From NCBI RefSeq assembly GCF_039544205.1, contig NZ_BAABLF010000006.1, positions 124,001 through 188,000 of the forward strand: a DNA stretch of 64,000 nt, written 5' to 3'. The notes under the pieces are model-generated. The model was not told where the DNA came from. It saw only the letters and a program-made list of their open reading frames with translations, and ran no database searches. A program made the position numbers and the translations under genes. This document shows positions 25,776 through 34,254 of the stretch, one piece after another. The DNA is from Ferrimonas gelatinilytica (GTDB taxonomy: Bacteria > Pseudomonadota > Gammaproteobacteria > Enterobacterales > Shewanellaceae). How positions within the stretch are numbered: the first letter of the stretch is position 1; each line of letters begins with the position of its first letter.

Positions 25776-26651
25776 ATGCAACCGACGCAAGCGGCGCCCG
25801 AGGCGCAAGAAACAATCATCAATGTCAACGCCCAAAATGTGCAGCAGGTGGTGGATGCCTCCATGCGCATGCCGGTGGTGATGAATTTCCACTCGACCCA
25901 GGTGCCTGAGTGCCAGGGGGTCAGTGATACCTTGACCGCGGAGGCCCGTGCCCGTGCCGGTCAGTTCCTGCTGGCCAACGTGAACTGCGACAGTGAGATG
26001 GAGCTGGCCCAGTACTTCCGGATCCAGGCACTGCCCACCGTGCTGGTCCTCTCCCAGGGGCAACCTGTGGATGGGTTTGCGGGTCCCCAGGAGCCGGCGA
26101 TGATCCGCCAGGTTCTGGAAAAACACCTGCCTGCGGGCTGGCAGTTGAAGCTGCAAGAGGCCCAACCCCTGTTGGCCAAGGGCGATTTTGATACCGCTTT
26201 GCCGCTTTTACGCGAAGCCCTGGCAGAGGAGCAGAATGGTGACACCTTGCTGGCGCTGACCGAGTGTCTGCTGGGTCTGAAGCGGGCCGATGAGGCCGAA
26301 ACCCTGCTGGGCCAGGTGGGCCTGGCGGACCAGGATGGGCGCTATCAAGGTTTGGTGTCCCAGCTGGAGCTGTTGAAGGAGGCGGCGGATACCCCGGAGA
26401 TCCGTACCCTGCAGCAGCAGATCAGCGAGCAGCCGGACAACCCCCAGTTAGTGGTAGAACTGTCGGTGCAGCTGCACCAGGCGGGACGTAACGAAGAGGC
26501 GCTTGAGGCTCTGATGGGGCTGCTGAAACGCCAGCTGGATGCCGCCGATGGGGATGCCCGCAAAACCTTCCTTGATATTGTGAAGGCGCTCGGGCCTGCG
26601 GATCCCACGGCGGCGGCCTACCGTCGACAGTTTTACAGCCTGCTCTATTAG
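25776..26651 (+). CDS. cnoX: Thioredoxin-fold/TPR co-chaperone CnoX (YbbN)
   Basis: This 291-residue protein has an N-terminal thioredoxin-like domain (about 10-110) and C-terminal TPR-like repeats (about 120-290), the architecture of CnoX/YbbN. CnoX holds unfolded or oxidised clients and hands them to GroEL or DnaK. The thioredoxin active site is not CXXC: the text is STQVPECQG, keeping a single cysteine, as in E. coli where only one cysteine remains. ATG 25776 is chosen because an AGAGAG ribosome site precedes it and the upstream in-frame residues lie across a hairpin. It sits directly after htpG. Confidence 0.88.
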   Translation: MQPTQAAPEAQETIINVNAQNVQQVVDASMRMPVVMNFHSTQVPECQGVSDTLTAEARARAGQFLLANVNCDSEMELAQYFRIQALPTVLVLSQGQPVDGFAGPQEPAMIRQVLEKHLPAGWQLKLQEAQPLLAKGDFDTALPLLREALAEEQNGDTLLALTECLLGLKRADEAETLLGQVGLADQDGRYQGLVSQLELLKEAADTPEIRTLQQQISEQPDNPQLVVELSVQLHQAGRNEEALEALMGLLKRQLDAADGDARKTFLDIVKALGPADPTAAAYRRQFYSLLY

Positions 26652-26664
26652 GTGGGGAAAAGCG

Positions 26665-26704
26665 GGGCAGGGGGCGATCATCGCGGTGGTCTCCTGCCCT
26701 TTTT
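26665..26704 (+). terminator. Rho-independent terminator after cnoX
   Basis: GGGCAGG (26665-26671) pairs with CCTGCCC (26693-26699) over a 21-base loop, then TTTTT. Confidence 0.7.
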
Positions 26705-26808
26705 GCGTCATTCGAAGTCAAAGAGTGGCGGTGATGCCCTTCCCTTGGCGGGTCGGCTATGCCAAGATCCGTGAGATTTAAATTTTTATAAAGTCGGGAG
26801 AAAGACGC

Positions 26809-27453
26809 ATGCGCATAATTTTGCTGGGCGCCCCCGGTGCCGGTAAGGGCACCCAGGCCCAATTCATCATGGAGAAATACGGAATCCCGCAGATCTCCAC
26901 CGGTGACATGCTGCGCGCCGCGATCAAGGCCGGGACACCCCTGGGCCTGGAAGCGAAGAAAGTGATGGATGCCGGTCAACTGGTCTCCGATGAGATCATC
27001 ATTGGCCTGGTAAAAGAGCGTATTGCGCAGGAGGACTGCAAGAATGGGTTCCTGCTCGACGGCTTCCCCCGCACCATTCCTCAGGCGGATGCCATGAAGG
27101 AGAATGGCATCAAGGTGGATCACGTGATCGAGATCGACGTGCCTGATGAGGAGATCGTCAAGCGTATGAGCGGCCGTCGCGTCCATCCGGGATCCGGCCG
27201 CGTTTACCACGTGGTTTTCAACCCGCCGAAGGTGGAGGGCAAGGACGATCTTACCGGTGAAGAGCTGGTGATCCGTGCCGACGACGAAGAGGCCACCGTG
27301 CGCAAACGCCTGGGCGTCTACCACGAGCAGACCAAGCCGTTGGTCGCTTACTACAGTGAAGAAGCGGCCCGGGGCGCCAACCAGTACCACAAGCTGGATG
27401 GGACCCAGGCGGTCGATGCCGTCTCCGGACAGATTGCTGAACTGATCGGTTAA
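26809..27453 (+). CDS. adk: Adenylate kinase
   Basis: This essential enzyme interconverts AMP, ADP and ATP. The 214 residues match the E. coli length. The P-loop GAPGAGKGTQA is at 7-17, the NMP-binding segment is ISTGDMLRAAIKAGT, and the adenine-binding region is DGFPRTIPQADAM. The LID domain (about 122-160, GRRVHPGSGRVYHVVFNPP) lacks zinc cysteines, the normal Gram-negative form. It is followed by a strong terminator and then the first copy of the intergenic repeat. Confidence 0.98.
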   Translation: MRIILLGAPGAGKGTQAQFIMEKYGIPQISTGDMLRAAIKAGTPLGLEAKKVMDAGQLVSDEIIIGLVKERIAQEDCKNGFLLDGFPRTIPQADAMKENGIKVDHVIEIDVPDEEIVKRMSGRRVHPGSGRVYHVVFNPPKVEGKDDLTGEELVIRADDEEATVRKRLGVYHEQTKPLVAYYSEEAARGANQYHKLDGTQAVDAVSGQIAELIG

Positions 27454-27470
27454 TCGCCCCAGGTCGAAAG

Positions 27471-27497
27471 AGCCCCGCAGTTGCGGGGCTTTTTTTG
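27471..27497 (+). terminator. Rho-independent terminator after adk
   Basis: AGCCCCGCA (27471-27479) pairs with TGCGGGGCT (27482-27490), followed by a run of T7. Confidence 0.93.
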
Positions 27498-28035
27498 TGG
27501 TTTATCGCTTATCTGCGGGGTAAATTTTCATTTGTGAGAGATATCTGTTTCTGCACTAACTTGATTTATCGCGTTGACGTGGTGCCGTGCAGGATGCGCA
27601 AATGCCGCGAGCGCATGGATGCTCAGGAGCGGCCAACCAAAGGGGCTACTCGCCCCCTTTCCTTTTCGTAAAGAACGGCCCCGTTGCCTCCGGTCGGTGC
27701 TATTCCTCGCTCTCGCCCCGCACGGTCAAGGTATCGGCCAAAGTTGGCTGTACCGCTGCGCTATCCATGCTGCGCGATAAAGTCCTGCTTCGGCTTCCCT
27801 ACCTTCGCGTTCAAGCCTTCGGCTTTCACCCATTCCTCCGCTGGCCTTTCGGGCCTTCCTGATCCTCTCCCTTGCCTTACCGGGGCTTCACTCGGGCACC
27901 TCTAAGTCGGCCTAAAAGCGGGTGGGGGCATTCGCCTTCGAGCCGTGAATGGCTAAAGGCAACAGAGCGGCTATTTCAAACTTTTGAATACGAATGTATT
28001 CGTCTGCCCGGAAATCCGCGAAGAACCTTTTTATT
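27491..28035 (+). repeat. Long intergenic repeat, copy 1 (adk-hemH interval)
   Basis: About 540 bases match the stretch at 56718-57254 in the same orientation. The best-aligned 267 bases (27587 onward) differ at 19 positions by my hand alignment. A 63-base block (27771-27833) and a 41-base block (27886-27926) are identical in both copies. Short hairpins are frequent, for example AAGCC-TTC-GGCTT at 27813-27825 and an AAAGGGGC stem with a 5-base loop near 27640-27661. Open frames of 68-91 codons cross it in all three forward frames, but differences are spread evenly over codon positions (7, 6, 6), so I read it as noncoding. No transposase or target-site duplication is evident. Confidence 0.85.
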
Positions 28036-28161
28036 CTGTTCCCGAGCGGGCTGGGCTTCAGGCGAATGCGCCAATCGTTAATTGCGTGATGCCGAACCTG
28101 TCGCTGCTTAAGATCCAATGTTAATCTTGCGTCGTACTTAACGATTTACAACAGGCAGTTA

Positions 28162-29181
28162 ATGGATATGACGCAACCACGTTACGGAGTCCTTCTGGTT
28201 AACCTTGGCACCCCCTGCCAACCAACGCCCCGCTGCGTTAAATGTTTTCTCAGCCAGTTCCTGGCGGATGAACGTGTCGTTGACCTGCCCCGCTGGCAGT
28301 GGATGCCGATCCTCCACGGCATCATCCTCAACACCCGGCCCAAGCGGGTCGCCCGGGCCTACCAGTCGATCTGGCAGGAGGGGGGCTCACCGCTTAAGGT
28401 GATCAGCCACCGTCAGCGGGAAGCCCTGGCGGAACTCCTGGCCCAGCGCAGCGGGGAATCGGTCCCGGTGGAGCTGGGGATGACTTACTGTAAGCCGGGC
28501 TTACGGGAGGGGTTGGACAAGCTGGAACAGGCGGGGGTGGAGCGGATCGTGGTGCTGCCACTCTTTCCCCAGTACTCCTGCTCCACCACAGGGGCCGTGG
28601 TGGATGCATTGGCGGCGACCCTGAAGCAGAAACGCTCGATGCCGGAGTACCGACTGATCCGGGATTATCATCGCGATCCCGCCTACATCAAGGCCCTGGC
28701 ACAGAGCGTGCGAGAGAGCTGGGCCGAACAGGGTCGGGGAGAGCGTTTACTGGTCTCCTTCCACGGCGTCCCTCAGCGCTACGTAGACGAGGGGGATCTC
28801 TACCGCGACCACTGTGAAGCAACAGCCCGAGCTCTGGCGGCGGAGCTGGAGCTTGACGCGGAGGCGTGGACGCTCTGTTTCCAGTCCCGGTTTGGAAAGG
28901 AGCCCTGGCTGCAGCCCTACACCGATGAAACCCTCGAAGCGCTGCCCAAGGAGGGAGTCACCTCGGTGGACATGATCTCTCCGGCGTTCTCGGTGGACTG
29001 CCTGGAGACCCTGGAGGAACTGGCGATCGAGGGGAAACAGGCGTTTATGGAGGCGGGCGGTGAAAACTACCACTTCATCCCCTGCCTGAACGATCGCGAT
29101 GATCATATCGCTATGATGGCGGACCTGGTGGAGCGTCATGCTGCAACCTGGGCCTCGGAGCCGGTCGCCACACTCCCTTAA
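28162..29181 (+). CDS. hemH: Ferrochelatase
   Basis: This enzyme inserts ferrous iron into protoporphyrin IX to make haem. The 339 residues match the family length. The catalytic histidine motif is VSFHGVPQRYVDEGD, and the second active-site region is SPAFSVDCLETLEEL with the conserved Glu. Where relatives read LGTPDAPTPEAVKRYL, this protein reads LGTPCQPTPRCVKCFL, placing Cys at 19, 25 and 28. The ribosome site is weak (CAGG) and ATG 28168 two codons later is an alternative start. Its stop overlaps that of the convergent pxpA. Confidence 0.95.
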   Translation: MDMTQPRYGVLLVNLGTPCQPTPRCVKCFLSQFLADERVVDLPRWQWMPILHGIILNTRPKRVARAYQSIWQEGGSPLKVISHRQREALAELLAQRSGESVPVELGMTYCKPGLREGLDKLEQAGVERIVVLPLFPQYSCSTTGAVVDALAATLKQKRSMPEYRLIRDYHRDPAYIKALAQSVRESWAEQGRGERLLVSFHGVPQRYVDEGDLYRDHCEATARALAAELELDAEAWTLCFQSRFGKEPWLQPYTDETLEALPKEGVTSVDMISPAFSVDCLETLEELAIEGKQAFMEAGGENYHFIPCLNDRDDHIAMMADLVERHAATWASEPVATLP

Positions 29182-29936
29182 GACAGTGCGCCGTCACCGG
29201 GTGTCGAGAGTGTCACCCGATGCTGCGCCATCCACTGGCGGATGGCGCGGGCAAAAGGCAGGGCATGGGGGCCATCCCCATGCACACAGAGCGTGTCTAT
29301 TCTCAGCGGCACCGCCTCGCCCTCCACACTGGTGACCCGGTGTTGCTCGACCATCTCCTGAAGCTGCCGAAGGCACGCCGCCAGGGAGGAGATCGAGGCA
29401 TTAGGCTCACTGCGGGGCACCAGGGTACCGTCATTTCGATAGCGTCGATCCGCAAACCCCTCGGCGATCACCGTTAAACCCGCCTGCTGTGCCATCGATT
29501 GCAGCGGGCTGTTGGCCAGGGCATAAAGTTTCAGGCCCGGGTCCAGTGATTGAAGGGTCTCCACCACCACGTTGGCCATCGCCCTGTCATGACTGGCCTG
29601 ATTGTAGAGTGCCCCATGGAGTTTGACGTGATGGAGCTTGCTGCCCAAAGGGTGAGCCAATGAGGCCAGGGCCTGGATCTGTTCCCGCATCAGGGCTTTG
29701 AGCTGGGGCTTCGAGAGGGAGAGCGGGCGCCGGCCAAACTGTTCGCGATCGTCGTAGCCCGGATGGGCACCGATAGCAACGCCATGCTTGCGCGCCAGTA
29801 GCAGGGTGGTCAGCATGCTTGCCCGATCCCCGGCGTGGCCGCCACAGGCGATATTGGCGGAGCTGATCAGCGGCATCAGCCGATCATCCTGACCGGCGCC
29901 CTCCCCAAGGTCACAGTTAATATCCAGGCTTCTCAT
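29178..29936 (-). CDS. pxpA: 5-oxoprolinase subunit PxpA
   Basis: This LamB/YcsF-family subunit of bacterial 5-oxoprolinase acts with PxpB and PxpC to hydrolyse 5-oxoproline to glutamate using ATP. The 252 residues begin SLDINCDLGEG and include IACGGHAGD, VAIGAHPGYDD and KLHGALYN, all family signatures. ATG 29936 overlaps the pxpC stop by four bases. In-frame codons upstream are inside pxpC. It is the last gene of pxpB-pxpC-pxpA. Its TAA shares the palindrome TTAA (29178-29181) with the stop of hemH, with no terminator between the convergent genes. Confidence 0.94.
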   Translation of the reverse strand: MRSLDINCDLGEGAGQDDRLMPLISSANIACGGHAGDRASMLTTLLLARKHGVAIGAHPGYDDREQFGRRPLSLSKPQLKALMREQIQALASLAHPLGSKLHHVKLHGALYNQASHDRAMANVVVETLQSLDPGLKLYALANSPLQSMAQQAGLTVIAEGFADRRYRNDGTLVPRSEPNASISSLAACLRQLQEMVEQHRVTSVEGEAVPLRIDTLCVHGDGPHALPFARAIRQWMAQHRVTLSTPGDGALS

Positions 29937-30874
29937 GAGCCTTCCCGCCAGAAGCGCTTGGCACTGATGGAGAGCCGGGCCAGGCGGGCACGCTGTTCCG
30001 CCTGCATCATCCGGGCTTGCTCCCAGTCGCATTGGATAAAGCGCAGGGTCTGACCCGGTGCCAGCTGGGCCAGAACCGACCAGTCCGCCCGCGCGATCTG
30101 GGCAATCTTGGGGTAGCCTCCCGTGGGCTGGCTGTCTGCCATCAGGGCGATGGGTTGGCCACTGGGCGGGAGCTGTATGGTGCCCCGCTGGACTGGTTCG
30201 GTGAGGATCTCCGCCTTGGCCTCGGGCAGGGGCTCCCCTTCCAGCCGGGCTCCCATGCGGTCAGAGTGGGCGCTCAGTCGCCACTGTCGTCGAAACAGGG
30301 CCCGGTGCTGGTGCTCCCGATAGTGGGGCCCGGGTATGACGGCGATCAGTGCTGGTTCCGGCGTGATCCCCCCAAGCCGGGTAAAGCTGTCTTGGGGATG
30401 AGGCAGGTGGTGACGCTGGATCGGTAGCCGGTCGCCTGCTTGCAGCGCGCGTCCCTTCCAGCCGCCGATCCCCACGTTGAGCTGGGTGGCGCAACTGCCC
30501 AGCACCGGCGGGACCTGGAGGCCGCCCTTGACCGCCAGGTAGGTGCGGCAGCCCCGGCGTGCCCGGCCCAGATCCAGCCGCTGTCCCCGGAATACAGCGA
30601 TGGGTTGGCCCTGCTGCAACGGCTGGCCGTCAAGCAACGGCGCCATGGGGGCGCCTACCAGGGCGATCACCGTATCGCAGTGGAAGGTCAGCGTCGGCCC
30701 CACCAGGGTGCACTCCAGCAGCGGCGTGTCATCCGGCTGCAGCAGCAGGCGGTTGGCGACGCTGGCGGCGAGCAGGTCCGCGGCACCACTCTGAGCAAAC
30801 CCCAGGTGGGCCTGACCACTGCGGCCATGATCCTGCACTGTGGTTTGCAGGCCCGGTTTGATCACTTCCAGCAT
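29933..30874 (-). CDS. pxpC: 5-oxoprolinase subunit PxpC
   Basis: This 313-residue subunit belongs to the biotin-dependent-carboxyltransferase-like (KipA/YbgK) family. The start MLEVIKPGLQTTVQDHGRSG is the family N-terminus, and GFAQSGAADLLAASVANRLL and YLAVKGGLQVPPVLGSCAT follow. ATG 30874 is preferred over one eight codons upstream because of this match. It overlaps the end of pxpB by 13 bases and the start of pxpA by 4, so the three subunits are translationally coupled. Confidence 0.94.
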   Translation of the reverse strand: MLEVIKPGLQTTVQDHGRSGQAHLGFAQSGAADLLAASVANRLLLQPDDTPLLECTLVGPTLTFHCDTVIALVGAPMAPLLDGQPLQQGQPIAVFRGQRLDLGRARRGCRTYLAVKGGLQVPPVLGSCATQLNVGIGGWKGRALQAGDRLPIQRHHLPHPQDSFTRLGGITPEPALIAVIPGPHYREHQHRALFRRQWRLSAHSDRMGARLEGEPLPEAKAEILTEPVQRGTIQLPPSGQPIALMADSQPTGGYPKIAQIARADWSVLAQLAPGQTLRFIQCDWEQARMMQAEQRARLARLSISAKRFWREGS

Positions 30875-31566
30875 GGGTGTGCCTCGTTTTGCTGGCACAG
30901 CTGCTGATACTGCTCGGTGCTGATAGGTTCAAAGGTGAGGGTGTCGCCGGGCAGCAGCCAGGTGACGGACTCTTGATTCAGGTCCAGAAGCGGTTGAGGA
31001 GTGCGTCCGATCAGGTGCCAGCCTCCGGGACTGGGGCTGGGGTAGATCCCGGTCTGGCTGCCGCCAATGGCCACGCTTCCGGCGGGGATTGTTGCCCTCG
31101 GACTCGCCCGGCGGGGCAGTTGCAGTGCCTCTGGCAGCCCCGACAGGTAGGCAAACCCCGGGGTGAAGCCAAGGAAGCAGACCGAGTAGGTTGGCGCACA
31201 GTGCCGCGCGATCACCGCTTCGACACTCAGTTGACTCAGTTGGGCCACGGTATCGAGATCCTCCCCCAGCTCGTAGCACACCGGCAAGGTGCGGTGGCGG
31301 CCCGTTACCGGCGGGGCGCTGCGCCACTTTTTCCGATGTTGATGGAGAAACTGTTTCAGGTTTTCGATCTCCGGCTGGGGGCCGTTTGGGTCAAACCAGA
31401 GCCCCAGGCAGTGATAGGTGGGGACCGCATCCCGCAATCCGGGCAGGGCGTCCAGCACCCCGATGATGGCGTGGATCTGCCGCTGAGTGTCAGGATCCTG
31501 TCGCGGGGGCCAGCGCAGCATCAGGGCATTTTCTGACAGTGTCTCGATCTGGAAGGGCAACGTCAT
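30862..31566 (-). CDS. pxpB: 5-oxoprolinase subunit PxpB
   Basis: This 234-residue subunit belongs to the KipI/YbgJ family. Its signatures are SVCFLGFTPGFAYLSGLPEALQLPRRASPRATIPAGSVAIGGSQTGIYP and the C-terminal GWHLIGRTPQPLLDL. It is the first gene of the pxpBCA operon, transcribed leftward from the interval shared with gsk. Two GTTAAC palindromes 11 bases apart lie about 25-40 bases upstream. Confidence 0.94.
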   Translation of the reverse strand: MTLPFQIETLSENALMLRWPPRQDPDTQRQIHAIIGVLDALPGLRDAVPTYHCLGLWFDPNGPQPEIENLKQFLHQHRKKWRSAPPVTGRHRTLPVCYELGEDLDTVAQLSQLSVEAVIARHCAPTYSVCFLGFTPGFAYLSGLPEALQLPRRASPRATIPAGSVAIGGSQTGIYPSPSPGGWHLIGRTPQPLLDLNQESVTWLLPGDTLTFEPISTEQYQQLCQQNEAHPCWK

Positions 31567-31590
31567 CCAATTTCTACCAAGTGACTCAGA

Positions 31591-31607
31591 GTTAACATAA
31601 AGTTAAC
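31591..31607. promoter_or_regulatory. Two GTTAAC palindromes one helical turn apart
   Basis: GTTAAC occurs at 31591-31596 and 31602-31607, 11 bases apart, in the divergent pxpB/gsk interval. The spacing would put both on the same DNA face. A regulatory role is conjecture. Confidence 0.25.
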
Positions 31608-31805
31608 AGCCTGACGGGGCTGGGTGCCAGTCGAAAAAATCCCCAGCGGGATCTTCCCCCTGAGCAGGCTGGCAAGCGGGATCCGATGTGGTAGAATCCG
31701 CCGCCACCACCCAGGAGGCGCCGCCGTCTTCTACCCCCTCGCTGGAGAGGTTGAGGGGCAACTAAACTGCAGGGACAGGCAGATAATGCGGATAGTGATC
31801 CCAGC

Positions 31806-33107
31806 ATGAAATTTCCCGGTCAACGCAAGTCCAAACACTATTTCCCTGTGGAATCCCGCGATCCACTCACCAATGAGCTTAACCCCATCATTCAACCCAA
31901 AGGGGTTCATGTCACCGGCATCGACCAGACCCTGGTGGACATTGAGGCCCATGTGGATGAGGCGTTTATCGCCCGTCACCAACTGGTGAAGGGGAACTCG
32001 ATGTTGATCGACGATGAGGCGGCTCACCGCCTCTACCAGGAGCTTTGCGACGGCCGGCTTATCAACGAAGAGCATGCCGGCGGCACCATCGGCAACACCC
32101 TGCACAACTACGCGACCCTGGCGGATGACCGCGCCGTGATGTTCGGAGTGATGAGCCGCAACATTCAGATCGGCAGCTACGCCTACCGTTACCTCTGCAA
32201 TACCTCCAGCCGGGTGGACCTCAACTACCTGCAGCCAGTGGATGGGCCGATCGGTCGCTGTTTCACCCTGATCACCGAGTGTGGAGAGCGTACCTTTGCC
32301 ATCTCCAAGGGCAGCATGGACAAATTGACCCCCGCCAACATCGACGAGAACGTGGTGAAGAGTGCGTCGGCGCTGGTGCTCACCGCCTACCTGATGCGGG
32401 CTGGCGACGATCCCATCTCGGAAGCGGCGATGACGGCGATCCGGTACGCCCATGAGGCCCAGGTGCCGGTGGTACTGACCCTGGGGACCCGTTTCCTGAT
32501 TGAGCAGGATCCCGAGTGGTGGCAGACGTTTATCCGCGATCATGTGACGGTTCTGGCGATGAACGAGGAGGAGGCGCAGGCGCTGACCGGCGAGAGTGAT
32601 CCTCTGTTGGCCTGCGACAAGGCGCTGGAGCTTTGCGATCTTATTCTCTGTACCGCGGGCTCCAAGGGGCTCTACACCGCAGGCTGGACCGACGACGAGT
32701 TCAAGCGGGAGACGGCTCACCCGCTGCTGCCCGGGGCGATCGGCGAGTTTAACCGGTACGAGTTCTCCCGTCCCATCAGCAAGGCCGAGTGCGACCAGCC
32801 CCTGAAGGTGTTCTCCCACATCGCCCCCTTCATGGGCGGGCCGGAAAAGATCAGCAACACCAATGGCGCCGGCGATGGTGCCCTGGCGGCGCTGCTCCAT
32901 GACATGGCGGCCAACGCCTATCACAAGCTCAACCTGCCCAACTCCAGCAAGCACCGTTACAGCGGCCTTTGCTACTCCTCGTTTGCCCAACTGTGCAAGT
33001 ACGCCAACCGGGTCAGCTACGAGGTGCTGGCTCAGTACAGTCCGCGCCTTTCCCGGGGATTGCCGGAGCGGGAAGACAGCCTGGAGGAGGCTTACTGGGA
33101 GCGCTAA
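31806..33107 (+). CDS. gsk: Inosine-guanosine kinase
   Basis: This PfkB-family kinase phosphorylates guanosine and inosine for purine salvage. The 433 residues match the gammaproteobacterial Gsk length. AGGTIGNTLHNYATLADDRAVMFGVM carries the nucleoside-binding glycines. The C-terminal ISNTNGAGDGALAALLHDMAAN is the PfkB signature with the catalytic Asp. It lies downstream of adk and hemH, as in enterics, and ends with a strong bidirectional terminator. Confidence 0.96.
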   Translation: MKFPGQRKSKHYFPVESRDPLTNELNPIIQPKGVHVTGIDQTLVDIEAHVDEAFIARHQLVKGNSMLIDDEAAHRLYQELCDGRLINEEHAGGTIGNTLHNYATLADDRAVMFGVMSRNIQIGSYAYRYLCNTSSRVDLNYLQPVDGPIGRCFTLITECGERTFAISKGSMDKLTPANIDENVVKSASALVLTAYLMRAGDDPISEAAMTAIRYAHEAQVPVVLTLGTRFLIEQDPEWWQTFIRDHVTVLAMNEEEAQALTGESDPLLACDKALELCDLILCTAGSKGLYTAGWTDDEFKRETAHPLLPGAIGEFNRYEFSRPISKAECDQPLKVFSHIAPFMGGPEKISNTNGAGDGALAALLHDMAANAYHKLNLPNSSKHRYSGLCYSSFAQLCKYANRVSYEVLAQYSPRLSRGLPEREDSLEEAYWER

Positions 33108-33147
33108 TGCCAGGGCCGACGCTACCGCTGGACGCGGAGTGAGTGAC

Positions 33148-33180
33148 AAAAAACACCGCCTCTCGGGGCGGTGTTTTTTT
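33148..33180. terminator. Bidirectional terminator between gsk and the DUF2955 gene
   Basis: ACACCGCC (33153-33160) pairs with GGCGGTGT (33167-33174) over TCTCGG. The A5 and T7 flanks allow function on both strands. Confidence 0.92.
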
Positions 33181-33210
33181 GCCTGGTGCGAGCGCTTTTA
33201 CCCGGCAGGG

Positions 33211-34254
33211 TCAGGCGGCACTGGCCGAGCCCTGGGCCGCTAACGGTTTGGGCTTGAGCCAGCCGAGACGGTAAAACAGCCAACCGCCCCACACCATGTA
33301 AAGGGTAGCCAGGGTGAGCAGAGCCACGCGGGAAACCATCTTGGATTCGACATTGAAGTCGTTGCTACCAGCGGCGCTGCCCAGGCTGGTACCGAGCAGA
33401 ACCAGCAGGCAGGTGGTGGCGGAGGCATAGAATCGGGCATGGGGGCTGGTGTACAGCTTTTTTCCCACCCAGATCCCGAGCAGCGCCATCACCGGGAGAA
33501 GGAAGGCGATATGGTGGACCGCGGTCAGCAGTTGATGCATCAACAGGGCGGCGACACCACCGGCGATGTTGGCCAGTACCATCAGGGTGCCGTTACTGTG
33601 ACTCTGCTGCAGGCCGGGGTTGTGGAGGTTGAGGGCTACAATCACCAGCAGCAGTAGGTCCGAGGTTCGATCAAACAGGTACGCAATGAGCACCAGCGGC
33701 AGCATCATGCCGGTATACAGCAGTGCGTTGTGTTTCGCCTGGGCATGGTCGATGGGCGGTGCAGGGGGCAGCACCTGGGGCAAGGGAGTGGGTTTCCACC
33801 CGTGCAGGGCGATGCAGATCAGGCTGCTCATCAGCACCGATCCCAGCATGCCGAAGGCAAAGTCGATAGCGAGCCGCTGTGAGGTGATCCCCATCAGGGG
33901 GATAGCGAGGACCGCAAACAGGCTGATGGCGGACACGGCGAAGTTTTGTCCGGATTCGGCGCGAAAGTAGATCCGTATCAGCAGCAGGCAAAGCAGTATG
34001 AGCAACACCGCCGGGGCCGGCTGCAACCATAATGTCAGTGCCAGGCTCACGGCGATATACTGCGCCGCCTTGATGCAGAAGGCCCGGTACAGCGCCAGCG
34101 GTGGAGAGAAGCCCGGCGGGCCCAGCAGCACGGTGACCACCACCGGCGTCAGGTACGCCATGGGCCACTCGATGATCCAGGCCAGCGGCGCGGAGATGGC
34201 CAGGCCCAGGGCAAAACGCTTGATGCCCCTGGCCTGCTGGGCGTTAATAGACAT
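33211..34254 (-). CDS. DUF2955 inner-membrane efflux component
   Basis: This 347-residue polytopic protein has two clusters of hydrophobic helices separated by a soluble loop (about 150-170: GWKPTPLPQVLPPAPPIDHAQAKHN). The family resembles FUSC/AaeB aromatic-acid exporters and is normally encoded beside an HlyD-type adaptor, as here. Its start overlaps the adaptor gene by 11 bases. It ends the minus-strand run that starts with the decarboxylases, and whether it belongs to their transcript is open. Confidence 0.78.
   Translation of the reverse strand: MSINAQQARGIKRFALGLAISAPLAWIIEWPMAYLTPVVVTVLLGPPGFSPPLALYRAFCIKAAQYIAVSLALTLWLQPAPAVLLILLCLLLIRIYFRAESGQNFAVSAISLFAVLAIPLMGITSQRLAIDFAFGMLGSVLMSSLICIALHGWKPTPLPQVLPPAPPIDHAQAKHNALLYTGMMLPLVLIAYLFDRTSDLLLLVIVALNLHNPGLQQSHSNGTLMVLANIAGGVAALLMHQLLTAVHHIAFLLPVMALLGIWVGKKLYTSPHARFYASATTCLLVLLGTSLGSAAGSNDFNVESKMVSRVALLTLATLYMVWGGWLFYRLGWLKPKPLAAQGSASAA

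Noticed and set aside
27574..28081. Small proteins of 68-91 residues in the intergenic repeat, with counterparts in copy 2
   Set aside because: All three forward frames are open in both copies, and differences between copies are spread evenly over codon positions, so none shows protein-level constraint.
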